Assembly (NCBI GenBank): GCA_029531795.1
Contig: JAPEIS010000001.1
Span: 3,906,001 to 3,970,000 of the forward strand
DNA length: 64,000 bases
Reading direction: 5' to 3'
From: Sclerotinia nivalis
Taxonomy: Eukaryota > Ascomycota > Leotiomycetes > Helotiales > Sclerotiniaceae
Shown here: positions 22,814-31,921 of the stretch, piece after piece
Position numbering within the stretch: the stretch's first letter is position 1
How the letters are laid out: each line of letters opens with the position of its first letter
The notes under the pieces: generated by a model
Told to the model about the DNA's origin: nothing
Databases searched by the model: none
The model's input: only the letters and a program-made list of their open reading frames with translations
Made by a program: the position numbers and the translations under genes

Positions 22814-24457
22814 ATGCAATTTAATAATAAAGAAGCACAAATACTTTTAGCTATCGAAGCTCTTCAAAAAGACAAAAAACTAAGCATTCGAAAGGTTACT
22901 AAGCTATATAATATATCACATACAACACTTACACGCAGAATGGATGGTTCGACTTCACGTACAGAAACTCGAGCGAATTGTCATAATATTACAGAATTGG
23001 AAGAGGAAGTGATTGTTCAATATATACTTGATATAAATAATAGAGGTTTTCCACCTAAACTCAAAGGTGTAGAAGATATGACGAATTATATTCTTGAATC
23101 GCGAGGGGCAAAGAAGGTTGGAAAGCTCTGGGCTCATCGATTCGTAAAGCGTCATACAGAATTAAAGACGCGTTTTAGTCGTGTTTATGACTTTCAAAGA
23201 GCTCTCTGCGAAGATCCTAAGCTTATTGGAGAGTGGTTTCGATTGGTATCGAATATGCGGGCGAAATATGGTATTTTGGATTGCGATTTCTACAACTTCG
23301 ATGAAACCGGCTTTATGATGGGTATAATATGCCCCGGAATGGTTGTAACTAGTGCTGAACGGAGTGGCAGAAGCAAGGCAATACAACCAGGCAATCGAGA
23401 GTGGGCTACAGCGATTGTATGTGGCAATGGAGAGGGTGAAACTATACCTCCATTTCTAATAGTTCAAGGACAAGTCCACCTTTCCAATTGGTATACCGAA
23501 ACCGATCTTCCAGCAGATTGGGCTATTAAACCTACTCCTAATGGATGGACAAACAATGAGACAGGATTAGAATGGATAAAGCACTTCGATAAGCATACGA
23601 TTCATCGAACAAAGGGCAAATATCGAATGCTAGTACTAGATGGGCATGAAAGTCACGAATCGATACCTTTTCAGTCATATTGCAAGGCAAATAATATTAT
23701 ATGTATAAGATTACCACCACATTCAAATCATTTAACTCAACCACTTGATATTGAATGTTTTAGTGTTCTAAAACACTCGTATGGTTATCAGATTGATGGA
23801 TTTATCAAAGCACATATCAATCATATCTCCAAGGTTGAATTCTTTATAGCTTTTAAAGCTGCATATCAAGAATCAATTACAGTTCAGAATATGAAAGCTG
23901 GATTTCGAGGAGCTGGATTAATACCATTTGATCCCGAAGCTGTACTCTCAAAACTAGATATTCGAATTCATACACCTACTCCCCCTCCTTTCGATTTGGA
24001 CCTTTGGATCTCTCAAACCCCTCGCAATCCAACTGAAGCTCTTTCTCAATCAACTTTAGTAAAATCTCGAATAACTCGTCATCAATCAAGCTCCCCTACA
24101 CCTATATTCGAAACTGTACTAGCTTTAGCTAAGGGCACAGAGAGATTGGCATATGAAAATACACTTTTAAGTACAGAAAACCGTACACTTCGGAAAGCAA
24201 ATGAGGCATTAAGCAAACGTCGACGCGTAAAAAAGGTTCAATTACGCAATGGAGGAGTACTTACTGGACAAGAAGCTCAAGATATATTATCTCAGCAAGA
24301 GGTTGATATTCAGATTCAATGCGACGAGTATCAAAATGGAGGGAATTCTAATAGGGAAGCATCTACTAGTCGATACTGTAGTAAATGTGGGAGGACTGGT
24401 CACAATTCAAGAACTTGTCAAAATAGTATAATAGATCCTAGATTATTAGATTCTTAA
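22814..24457 (+). CDS. Fot1/pogo-family transposase with C-terminal zinc knuckle, 547 aa
   Basis: Cut-and-paste transposase encoded within the element. An N-terminal psq-type HTH spans about residues 15-45 (KKLSIRKVTKLYNISHTTL). A CENP-B/Tc5-type HTH covers about 60-125 (GKLWAHRFVKRHTELK). A DDE_1 core follows, with candidate catalytic Asp163 (NFDETGFM), Asp276 (LVLDGHESH) and Asp312 (LTQPLDIECF). The last two are separated by 35 residues, the DD35D spacing typical of pogo/Fot1. A coiled segment (about 440-480) precedes a CCHC zinc knuckle, CSKCGRTGHNSRTC (residues 522-535). All key residues are present and no frame break is seen, so the gene may be functional. Codon and base use is more AT-rich than in neighbouring TyrRS. 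Confidence 0.94.
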   Translation: MQFNNKEAQILLAIEALQKDKKLSIRKVTKLYNISHTTLTRRMDGSTSRTETRANCHNITELEEEVIVQYILDINNRGFPPKLKGVEDMTNYILESRGAKKVGKLWAHRFVKRHTELKTRFSRVYDFQRALCEDPKLIGEWFRLVSNMRAKYGILDCDFYNFDETGFMMGIICPGMVVTSAERSGRSKAIQPGNREWATAIVCGNGEGETIPPFLIVQGQVHLSNWYTETDLPADWAIKPTPNGWTNNETGLEWIKHFDKHTIHRTKGKYRMLVLDGHESHESIPFQSYCKANNIICIRLPPHSNHLTQPLDIECFSVLKHSYGYQIDGFIKAHINHISKVEFFIAFKAAYQESITVQNMKAGFRGAGLIPFDPEAVLSKLDIRIHTPTPPPFDLDLWISQTPRNPTEALSQSTLVKSRITRHQSSSPTPIFETVLALAKGTERLAYENTLLSTENRTLRKANEALSKRRRVKKVQLRNGGVLTGQEAQDILSQQEVDIQIQCDEYQNGGNSNREASTSRYCSKCGRTGHNSRTCQNSIIDPRLLDS

Positions 24458-24502
24458 TAGTTTCAATCAATTGATTTAGTTTTTGTTGAATAATATGAGT
24501 TT

Positions 24503-24564
24503 AAAGTGGTAAATTGAGGTGAAAGTGACCCACTCGGTGATATGAACCGCTCGGTGATAAACCA
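24503..24564 (-). repeat. Right TIR of the Fot1-like element
   Basis: Reverse complement of 22719-22780 without mismatch, with the same internal 17-bp-spaced duplication. Confidence 0.92.
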
Positions 24565-24569
24565 CATTA

Positions 24570-25187
24570 GCGATAACGATGCTCCTCAATACATGGCTCA
24601 TAACGGTTATTCCGTATGGAGAACCTCGTGGTTACGATACTCTTGAACCATACCAGTTCCTATTTTCGAAGCGATGAAATATCTTACCAATTAAACCAGC
24701 CAGTTTCTGTACCAATTTATGAAAACAAGCTCACCCTCGGGGCCTACCATTCTCTATAAAAGATCGACATGCATTAGGATAGAAAGAGGAGTGAAAATTG
24801 GACAGCAGCAGGTATAAGTTTAGATTGATGTTTGAGGAGAGAACAGTTTCAAGGGATGAGTGAAAACAGTAAAGCAAAAACAGGACTAAGATATATCGAA
24901 TTCCGTTGAGACTCTAGCTGCTCGCGGATCATCGTGTCATGCAATCTTGGGCAAAATCAGAGTTGTTTAGATCTTCAGCAAATCCATGTGCTGGTGATAT
25001 TACAAAACCATGCAACGACTAGGATGACCGACTTCCCTGATACTCACTCGAGAAATGAGTATCTGGAACGAGACTTGAGCATAATTTGGGCAGTAGCATA
25101 GAACAAACTTCTATTATGGATTTTGTACAAAGTCACTTAGGTTTTCGCTTTCTTCAAATCTGAAACAATCGTACAATGTCAACCCCT
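24570..25187. other. Intergenic, nothing recognised
   Basis: About 0.6 kb between the right end of the transposon and the 3' end of the MICOS gene. No open frame or repeat was seen. Confidence 0.4.
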
Positions 25188-26039
25188 CTATTTTCCTTTC
25201 TTGACCCAGTCCTCAACCTTCTCTCTCCCTTCAGTGATCTTCCCATCCACTATTGCAACGGCCTGTTTCGAATGCACCCTTGCCATTCTCCATGCGTTCT
25301 CTACACTTTCCCTCGTTCTAATGTGTGAGTCCGCAATCACGGGAAATCTTTTCTCGTATTCCCACGCCAAGTTGGCGATGTTTCTCATCGTTACGGGAAG
25401 GACGGCCCATCCTGCTCCAATTCCGACTGCGAATGGCACTGCAGCTCTTAGTACGATGTTTCTGTTCCGAGATATTATCGAGCCACTCATAGCGGCAACC
25501 AAAACGTAGATAGACCCAGGCATTAACTTCTCCCCAGACTGTTGGGATGGTGCAAGCGATGCAATCGTGGATGTGAAGCTGTTTTCAAGATGAAGGACAG
25601 AGTCCATCATAGAATTCAGTTTGTTCTCCGCCGCGACAACATGTGCATAGAGGAATAGCCGACTTTTTCCAATTTGTACGGCGAGTCTATCGGTAGGCGT
25701 TAGACCAGTACGTTTCCTCAATATTTCCTCCGACGCGGGGTTTGTGGATTTAGTCGATGGGATAGTTGGAGTGGATGGGGGAGGGAGCTCCTCGGAGTCA
25801 TCATAGATAGGTTTTCTACTCTACAGATAATGCGCGAATTAGTGAAAGATACGACAGAAGGTGTAGACGCTACTGCGTACATCTGGTGCTTCGGCATGTA
25901 ATGGTTTCTGGGGATAGAGAGCCATTCCGACTAAGGCTGCGCCAGTTGCTACAGGCGCAATGCGCTTTAAAATGTCAGCTAAATATGCTTTCTTGGAAGT
26001 AAAGTTACTGACCTGCCGCAATAATACTCTGGAGGCCAT
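25188..26039 (-). CDS. MICOS complex subunit of the apolipoprotein O type (MIC26/MIC27)
   Basis: Inner-membrane protein of the MICOS complex that shapes cristae junctions. Exons 25881-26039 and 25188-25820 (60-nt intron) give 263 aa. The N terminus (MASRVLLRQ) is basic and short, fitting mitochondrial import. The Apo-O signature follows: SRKPIYDDSEELPPP, a helical region, then the paired hydrophobic segments MPGSIYVLVAAMSGSII and VLRAAVPFAVGIGAGWAVLP with a charged RNRN turn between them. A further 48-nt stretch (25965-26012) has donor GTCAGT, branch GCTGAC and an AG end, and could be an in-frame intron, which would give 247 aa. Orthology to MIC26 or MIC27 is not decided. The gene shares a 227-bp divergent promoter with OCT1. 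Confidence 0.87.
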
Positions 26040-26266
26040 CGCTCAATTGACTTGGAGGTACAAGTGGAATGTATTGGGGTTGAGTTCCCGGTGGTTAAAG
26101 CTTCGTTAGCTTCCGTTCGTATGAATTTTTATGCAATTGTGCTGACGTAATGATTTTCATCCTATGTACGTGCATAAGTTATGAAGATATTCTCCGCATC
26201 AATGTTATCGTTTGTCAACCACCAACTTTCAATCCATTGGCAGTTCGGACGAACGCGCTCTGGAGT
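26040..26266. promoter_or_regulatory. Shared divergent promoter of two mitochondrial genes
   Basis: Only 227 bp separate the start codon of the MICOS subunit (minus) from the preferred start of OCT1 (plus), so both promoters and leaders must lie here. No clear TATA box was found. Confidence 0.6.
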
Positions 26267-28624
26267 ATGTTGAAAGCGGTTACGCCCAGGCCGTGGGTAT
26301 GTTCTCGGTGTGTCAAAAGGCAGATCCAATCAAGTCGAGGGCTTGCGACTGCTTCTACACAATATCGCGAGCCTCGACCTGCGCCAACAGACCATTCTGC
26401 TCCCGGCGCCAAACATGACGATAGAACATTACGGCAGATATTTGATTCCCCGGATTTCTGGGCGGAATTCTCTCAATCGTCAAAGCAAAGTTACTATAGG
26501 CCAGCTGTTGGACTTTTCCAGAATCGATACCTTGTCAACCCCCAAGGATTTGAGGTATTTGCGAACACGAGTCTGCGGAAGGCACAAAGGATAGTGGTCA
26601 AAGTTCTGAAGGCTTCGACAGTCGAAGAGTATAGACACGTTGCTAGAGACTTGGATCGTCTCAGTGATCTGTTATGTAGGGTCATCGATTTGTCGGATTT
26701 CGTTCGAGCCACACATCCGAATGCAGCCATACAAGCAGCTGCGTCAAGAGCCTACGCAAAAATGTTTGAGTATATGAATATTCTGAATACAACTACTGGG
26801 CTGGATAAACAACTCGAAGTAGCGATGAGAACGCCAGAGATTGTGGCAGGATGGACAGAGGAGGAAGTGGTAGTCGCAGACATTCTAAAAAAAGATTTTA
26901 CAAAATCTGCCATTGATCTGCCTCGTGTCCAGCGAGAGAAGTTTGTTGCTCTTTCGCAGGAGATCAGTGAGATTGGTCCTGACTTCGTTGATTATATGAC
27001 ACCTGCGAAACCCTACTTAACCTTTGAGAGTAGTAAGTTGAAAGGCATGGATCCAGTTCTTGTGAGGGAACATACGACATGGGGACAGACTAAAATACCA
27101 ACCATTGGAGGTGCAGCTGCAGTAGCTATTAGAACAGTCCAAAGTGAAGAAGTTAGAAAAGAGATTTTTATGGCCACCCGCACAGCCTCAAGAAATTCAG
27201 TCCATAAACTGGAGGAACTGATGCGCAAAAGGGCGGAGCTGGCCAAACTCTCAAGCTACGAAAGTTACTCCCATCTAGCCTTAGGAGACAAAATGGCCAA
27301 AAGTCCAGCATCCGTGTCACAGTTCTTGGAGGCATTAGCAAAGGATAACAATAAGATTGTTCAAGGAGAAGTTTCCGAGCTCCTCAAGTTTAAATTATCG
27401 AATCCTAATGCATCGTCCTCCGGCTTACAGCCATGGGATAAAGATTATTACATGTCACGAATTTTGGCTTCTGTTCGTTCGCACTCTCGCAATTCGGATT
27501 TCCTTTCAGCATACTTCTCACTTGGTACAGTCATGCAAGGACTCTCTAGGCTATTCACACGTCTGTATGGAGTTAGACTTGCTCCTCATGAGACAATGCC
27601 TGGAGAAACATGGAACTCAGATGTTCGAAGGTTAGATGTAATCTCTGAAACCGATGGCCACGTTGCTGTACTCTATTGCGATCTATTTTCTCGTCCCGGA
27701 AAGTCTCCAAATCCAGCGCATTTCACGCTTCGCTGTTCTCGAGAGATTACAACAGCAGAACTCGAAGAAGCCTCGATATTATCTCAAAATGGTCTATTCA
27801 AGACCGATGAAGAAGCTGCCAACGATGGTATGGCTACTTCAAAATCTTCACAAGTTCTAAAGCAATTGCCAACCATAGCTTTAATATGTGATTTCGTCAC
27901 AATGTCTGGAAAGTCTTCCCGCCCTGCACTTCTCAGCTTCAATGAAGTACAAACACTTTTCCATGAAATGGGACACGCCATTCATTCAATTCTTGGGCGG
28001 ACATCGCTTCAGAATGTTTCCGGTACTCGTTGTGCTACAGACTTCGCAGAATTGCCTTCAGTACTTATGGAACACTTCGCTGCAGATCCCTCTGTACTTT
28101 CTTTATTTGCGCGCCATTATGAAACTGATCAACAGCTACCATATGAGATGGTGGCCGAGAAACTAGCATTAGACAAACGTTTCGAAGGATCTGATACAGA
28201 AAATCAGATAATCCTTTCCATGCTTGACTTAGCTTATCATTCTGACCTTCCCCTATCTCCAACTTTCAACTCCACAGAAATATACCATTCTCTACAGCAA
28301 AAACATGGTGCTCTTCCAGTTGATCCTCCCGGAACGTGCTGGCAAGGATTCTTCGGGCACTTATTTGGATACGGTAGTACTTACTATAGTTACCTTTTCG
28401 ACAGAGTTCTGGCGAGGAGGATTTGGCAAGTGGTATTCCAAGGTGGCGAAGCCGGTGGTAGCGTTGACAGAGGCAATGGTGAGAAGATGAAAGAAGAAGT
28501 TCTGAAATGGGGTGGTGGTAGAGATCCATGGAAATGTTTGGCCGGCGTCCTTGATGATGGGCGGGTGGAGAATGGAGATGAAAAGGCAATGGCTATCGTG
28601 GGTAGCTGGGGAGTGAAGGAATAA
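26267..28624 (+). CDS. OCT1: Mitochondrial intermediate (octapeptidyl) peptidase
   Basis: Matrix M3-family metallopeptidase that removes an octapeptide from imported precursors after MPP cleavage. Start ATG 26267 was preferred over the longer in-frame start at 26150 because it gives a typical presequence (MLKAVTPRPWVCSRCVKRQIQ, basic with no acids) and 785 aa, the usual family length. The zinc site is FHEMGHAIHS with His566, Glu567 and His570. The third ligand lies in the following FAELPSVLMEHFA block. Other M3 blocks are YYMSRILA and FGHLFGYGSTYYSYLFDR near the C terminus. Single exon. Confidence 0.95.
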   Translation: MLKAVTPRPWVCSRCVKRQIQSSRGLATASTQYREPRPAPTDHSAPGAKHDDRTLRQIFDSPDFWAEFSQSSKQSYYRPAVGLFQNRYLVNPQGFEVFANTSLRKAQRIVVKVLKASTVEEYRHVARDLDRLSDLLCRVIDLSDFVRATHPNAAIQAAASRAYAKMFEYMNILNTTTGLDKQLEVAMRTPEIVAGWTEEEVVVADILKKDFTKSAIDLPRVQREKFVALSQEISEIGPDFVDYMTPAKPYLTFESSKLKGMDPVLVREHTTWGQTKIPTIGGAAAVAIRTVQSEEVRKEIFMATRTASRNSVHKLEELMRKRAELAKLSSYESYSHLALGDKMAKSPASVSQFLEALAKDNNKIVQGEVSELLKFKLSNPNASSSGLQPWDKDYYMSRILASVRSHSRNSDFLSAYFSLGTVMQGLSRLFTRLYGVRLAPHETMPGETWNSDVRRLDVISETDGHVAVLYCDLFSRPGKSPNPAHFTLRCSREITTAELEEASILSQNGLFKTDEEAANDGMATSKSSQVLKQLPTIALICDFVTMSGKSSRPALLSFNEVQTLFHEMGHAIHSILGRTSLQNVSGTRCATDFAELPSVLMEHFAADPSVLSLFARHYETDQQLPYEMVAEKLALDKRFEGSDTENQIILSMLDLAYHSDLPLSPTFNSTEIYHSLQQKHGALPVDPPGTCWQGFFGHLFGYGSTYYSYLFDRVLARRIWQVVFQGGEAGGSVDRGNGEKMKEEVLKWGGGRDPWKCLAGVLDDGRVENGDEKAMAIVGSWGVKE

Positions 28625-30016
28625 GTGGAATGTGCTCTTGTTGCCATAAAGTTTGAAACGTACCTTGTTTATATAAATACCCTTAAAAGGCATACGTAAT
28701 GTGATTAAAAATCATTTCGCACGTCAAATTCATTTGACACATTCTCCGTACAACTCAGTATGATTGATTGACTGTAGACAATATCACGTTGTCTCGGGAT
28801 ATGTCTATCCATACAATTTCTAAGTCACAGAAAAGAGCTCCATCTCTTGAGCACCTTCAATAATCTTAAAACTCAACGGCTCATCATCCACTACCGAATT
28901 TCAGCCCAATCTTCCTCACTAGTATCAAAGCCCGCCCCAGAACCTATAGACCCCTCTTTCGTCCCAATTAGGCCCCCTCACATTAATCATAGGTAAATCA
29001 AACCATGTGCATCTTATACGTTTGAATTCGTGATAAATATAGTAATAATTTAATAGGAATCGACAGTTTATAACATTCATTAGCTTGGAAGTGAATTGTT
29101 AGGTGTTGAATGCGATGGGGTATCCAAAACTCTTTTCGAGTAGCTGGTGCTGATATGATGTGTTTACCTAGTATATAGTAGTATAGAAAAGTATTTACAG
29201 TCAAATTTGCCGCGAGGCAAAAATGGGTAGATTGAGATATTGAGATTCATGTTGATGAGAACAGAAACACATATTGATTAGAACATTGGTATGAGAAATT
29301 TACCAACTCACTCCGATGCGGCCCCAAGCCAAAACTTTCCAGATGCATTCGAAGACTTATCAACAAGAGGCATAGAAAATGGTACATGACCCTTCCAGGA
29401 TTTTCCAAAGCGAACTTGCCCGTCAAGTTCCGAGAGATACGATAGAATTTAGCGAGAATTTGGACGAGGAGACTTTGAATAAGCTTTTTACTCCTTTCGG
29501 GGGTTATTGAGATGATGACATTTTTTGATGAATTCTATAATTATCCCATTGACACCATGGTTTTGAATGCTGGCGTGGGATCTCTATGGATAGAGATGGT
29601 ACTTCTTCCGCAAATTTGGAAGAATTGCGTCTCGCTTTGACTAGTTCCGAGTCAGAGTATGATATGATTCTCCTGACATATTTATACAAACTGTGTTCTG
29701 ATTGTGTGGTTCCAGTGTCGGTAATGTATAATATTCGCGGCCAGACGATCGTTGCGACTTGATATTTCCCTGCTTCTACGGGTTGGGTAACCTTGGTAGT
29801 GCTATCTAGTCGACAGAACAGATGAAAGAATGATGCGGGAGGCGTCGTATGCATATGGCTTTGCTCGACTCCTTTTGAAAGTATTGATGTGAGGTAGGAC
29901 ATGCATGGTGAAAACGATGGGAGAAAATATTGTAGAGTGGAATACTATCTACCTAACAGGTAGGAATACCTGACCTTAATGAGAGTATTACGTAACCCAA
30001 CTGATAGGGTTTTTCT
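28625..30016. other. Mostly intergenic; weak coding hints only
   Basis: A minus-strand stretch around 28880-28950 reads GSGAGFDTSEEDWAEIR before a stop, like a fungal C-terminal exon, but no upstream exons can be linked. The minus frame 29504-29902 (133 codons, ATG) has plausible composition but no domain. Confidence 0.3.
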
Positions 30017-30202
30017 TTACATCCTCCTCAAATAATCTAGATTTTTCTCAATAGGGCGTTGGAATTGACGACAGTGTATCACGAAATGGTGCCTCCCGAA
30101 GGTTCCGGAACAAACCATACAAATATCAGAACGATCGGGATGCAACGACTTCTCATGGGCAAGAATGCGACCACAGTAGCGGCACTTTGGTTCCAAAATC
30201 AC
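30017..30202 (-). CDS. Possible exon encoding a small zinc-ribbon-like protein
   Basis: A 61-codon frame contains CRYC and CMVC separated by 17 residues, a plausible four-Cys zinc site, followed by a His-rich stretch (RHHFVIHC). There is no ATG; a splice acceptor (TATACAG) lies just upstream, so it would be a downstream exon of a gene whose first exon I cannot place. Function unknown. Confidence 0.25.
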   Translation of the reverse strand: MILEPKCRYCGRILAHEKSLHPDRSDICMVCSGTFGRHHFVIHCRQFQRPIEKNLDYLRRM

Positions 30203-30356
30203 TTTCTGTATACGGTTCCTTATTAGTCTATATAGTAGCCATTCATTAAATCATGCATATATGTTCCTGCTCTCATATGTACCATTTCCATCGTATCCAA
30301 TCACTTTCCATTCACATTTCCATTTCCATATCCATTCTCCCAATCATCATCCTCCT

Positions 30357-30978
30357 TCAACACATAATCAACAAACCCACAAACGCAATCCCTAACGCCA
30401 AAACCGCCTGTCTTCCAATCAATTCCGCCCTTCCGCCACTCGCAGCTCCCTTTTTATTATTATCTCGCAAATACACCGACAGCGTCCACGAACCACCACA
30501 TATCTGGCTCGAGTTTCCTTCACACGGGAGATTGCAATGAGAATCATCTACTTTGGGCGCGAGAGCGGAAAGGTACTGAGCGCAGTAGCATTCTCTGTTG
30601 CGATTATTAGATTTGTTTCCCCGGTTGGATATTTGGGTGAATAATTGAGGGAAAATGAAGGGGCGGAACGAACCTTGTATATTCAATCCCAGCATAGGCA
30701 TAACCATTTGATTTACAAAATGCCATACACAGTGGTACAGTCATTACATCCAAAGCTTCAGTAACACCACCATTAAGAGCTCTTAGGCCCCCGGTACTAT
30801 TCGTATTGCTCGTCTCATTGTAACAACCAATGTAAGTGTAGGAGGATGCACTTGGCACTATTGCTGCTGTAGCTGTGGAGGTTGAGGTAGCGGAAGTTGT
30901 TAAGGATTGGGCGAATGTGAGGCTGGTGAGAGATAAGAATGCGAAAAGGATCGCTATGAAGGAGAGCGTGTGCGCCAT
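30357..30978 (-). CDS. WSC-domain cell-surface protein, probable GPI anchor, 180 aa
   Basis: Exons 30674-30978 and 30357-30594, with a 79-nt intron splitting an Arg codon. Start 30978 was chosen because it opens a clean signal peptide (MAHTLSFIAILFAFLSL..TFAQ); an upstream in-frame Met would bury it. A Ser/Thr/Ala-rich spacer precedes one WSC domain with its usual Cys pattern (YIGCYNE, CMAFCKSNGYAYAGIEY, ECYC, CNLPCEGNSSQICGG, WTLSVY). The C terminus has a small-residue site (GAASGG) followed by a hydrophobic tail (VLALGIAFVGLLIMC), typical of GPI addition. It is likely a wall-associated or sensor-like surface protein; only one WSC module and no cytoplasmic tail, so not a classical Wsc1 sensor. 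Confidence 0.85.
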
Positions 30979-31921
30979 TGAAAGAGGATATCTTATTGTA
31001 TAATTGGTAATGATCGTTTTCTTTTCCGGAAATGTACATAAAACAGACACACGATAGTATCACACAAAAGCGAACGGACAGCGACGAAGACGGAGCAAAA
31101 TACAGTGGATTGGAAAAGGAGGATCAAGGACACAGGCAGGAAAACATAGCAAACGAAGCTACCGTGCAGAACAGTTATTGTTTGAACTTTTCTTCTAGAT
31201 TCATTTTTGCGTGGTGAGCTAGAAAATGGAAGGCGCAAATGGTGAGCTGGGGGTGGATCTTCAGAGCCGAGACTTCAGCCCGGAAGATCGACGGCTGAGG
31301 CTAAACCTTTTTCTGGTTTAACCTTAGGGTGAAGATTTTACGCTATCATTGCTATCAATAGTGGGTATTCGGCGAATTCTTTTGAACTTCAAAGGATAAG
31401 GGCGGGGCGGGACAATTTGGTGGAGATGATAGGAGATGGGCACTGGGCACTGGGTAAGCTTCTTTAGTCGCTTTTCTGTTTGCAGTGAAATGGTTTTAGA
31501 CGGATGATTTGGTATCAGTAAAGATGTCATCATTTCATTTCAGCTGCAAGTGTCTTGAGTTCGAGTCATCCCAAGGAGAAAACAAAGAGGGCTTGGCTGA
31601 GTTCAGGAGCCTGAAGTTCAGGCATACTTACAGTAGCGCGGTGCTGTAGAACCTGAAAAAAGGAAATTTCTTCAAGGCTGGATACGAAGCACATGGACAC
31701 AGAGGAATCCGAGCGTATAAGAATATGTCTTTTTACTATCCGTATCCGACACGTCGGGATATACATTGCGGAATCTAAAACTTCTATAGGCTGATAGCCC
31801 TGAAGAAAGTCTTCCTTAAGGGTACCAGCATGAGTGATCAGCTCCGCCCATTGCGACCCCAACCTATGGCTAACTATAAGTGCTTCACACATATATCATC
31901 ATACATTCTAGGTCTTTCATC
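30979..31921. other. Intergenic, no supported gene
   Basis: Upstream flank of the WSC gene and 3' flank of the P450. Short open frames on both strands lack domains. A short GC-rich stretch at 31250-31330 has local inverted repeats (GGTTTAACC-like), perhaps a transcript-end hairpin. Confidence 0.35.

Larger units (their letters stand above)
22716..24567 (+). mobile_element. Fot1/pogo-type DNA transposon, apparently complete
   Basis: A 1.85-kb element of the Tc1/mariner superfamily. Terminal inverted repeats of 62 bp (22719-22780 and 24503-24564) are identical. The outermost three bases differ slightly (ACT against ATG in the same sense). TA dinucleotides at 22714-22715 and 24568-24569 fit a TA target-site duplication. 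The interior is one uninterrupted transposase gene. Identical ends and an open frame suggest recent insertion and no obvious repeat-induced point mutation. It lies between the TyrRS start codon and the MICOS gene 3' flank. Confidence 0.9.

Noticed and set aside
31500..31575. Possible tRNA gene (B-box-like GAGTTCGAGTC)
   Set aside because: No matching A box, acceptor stem or cloverleaf could be drawn.
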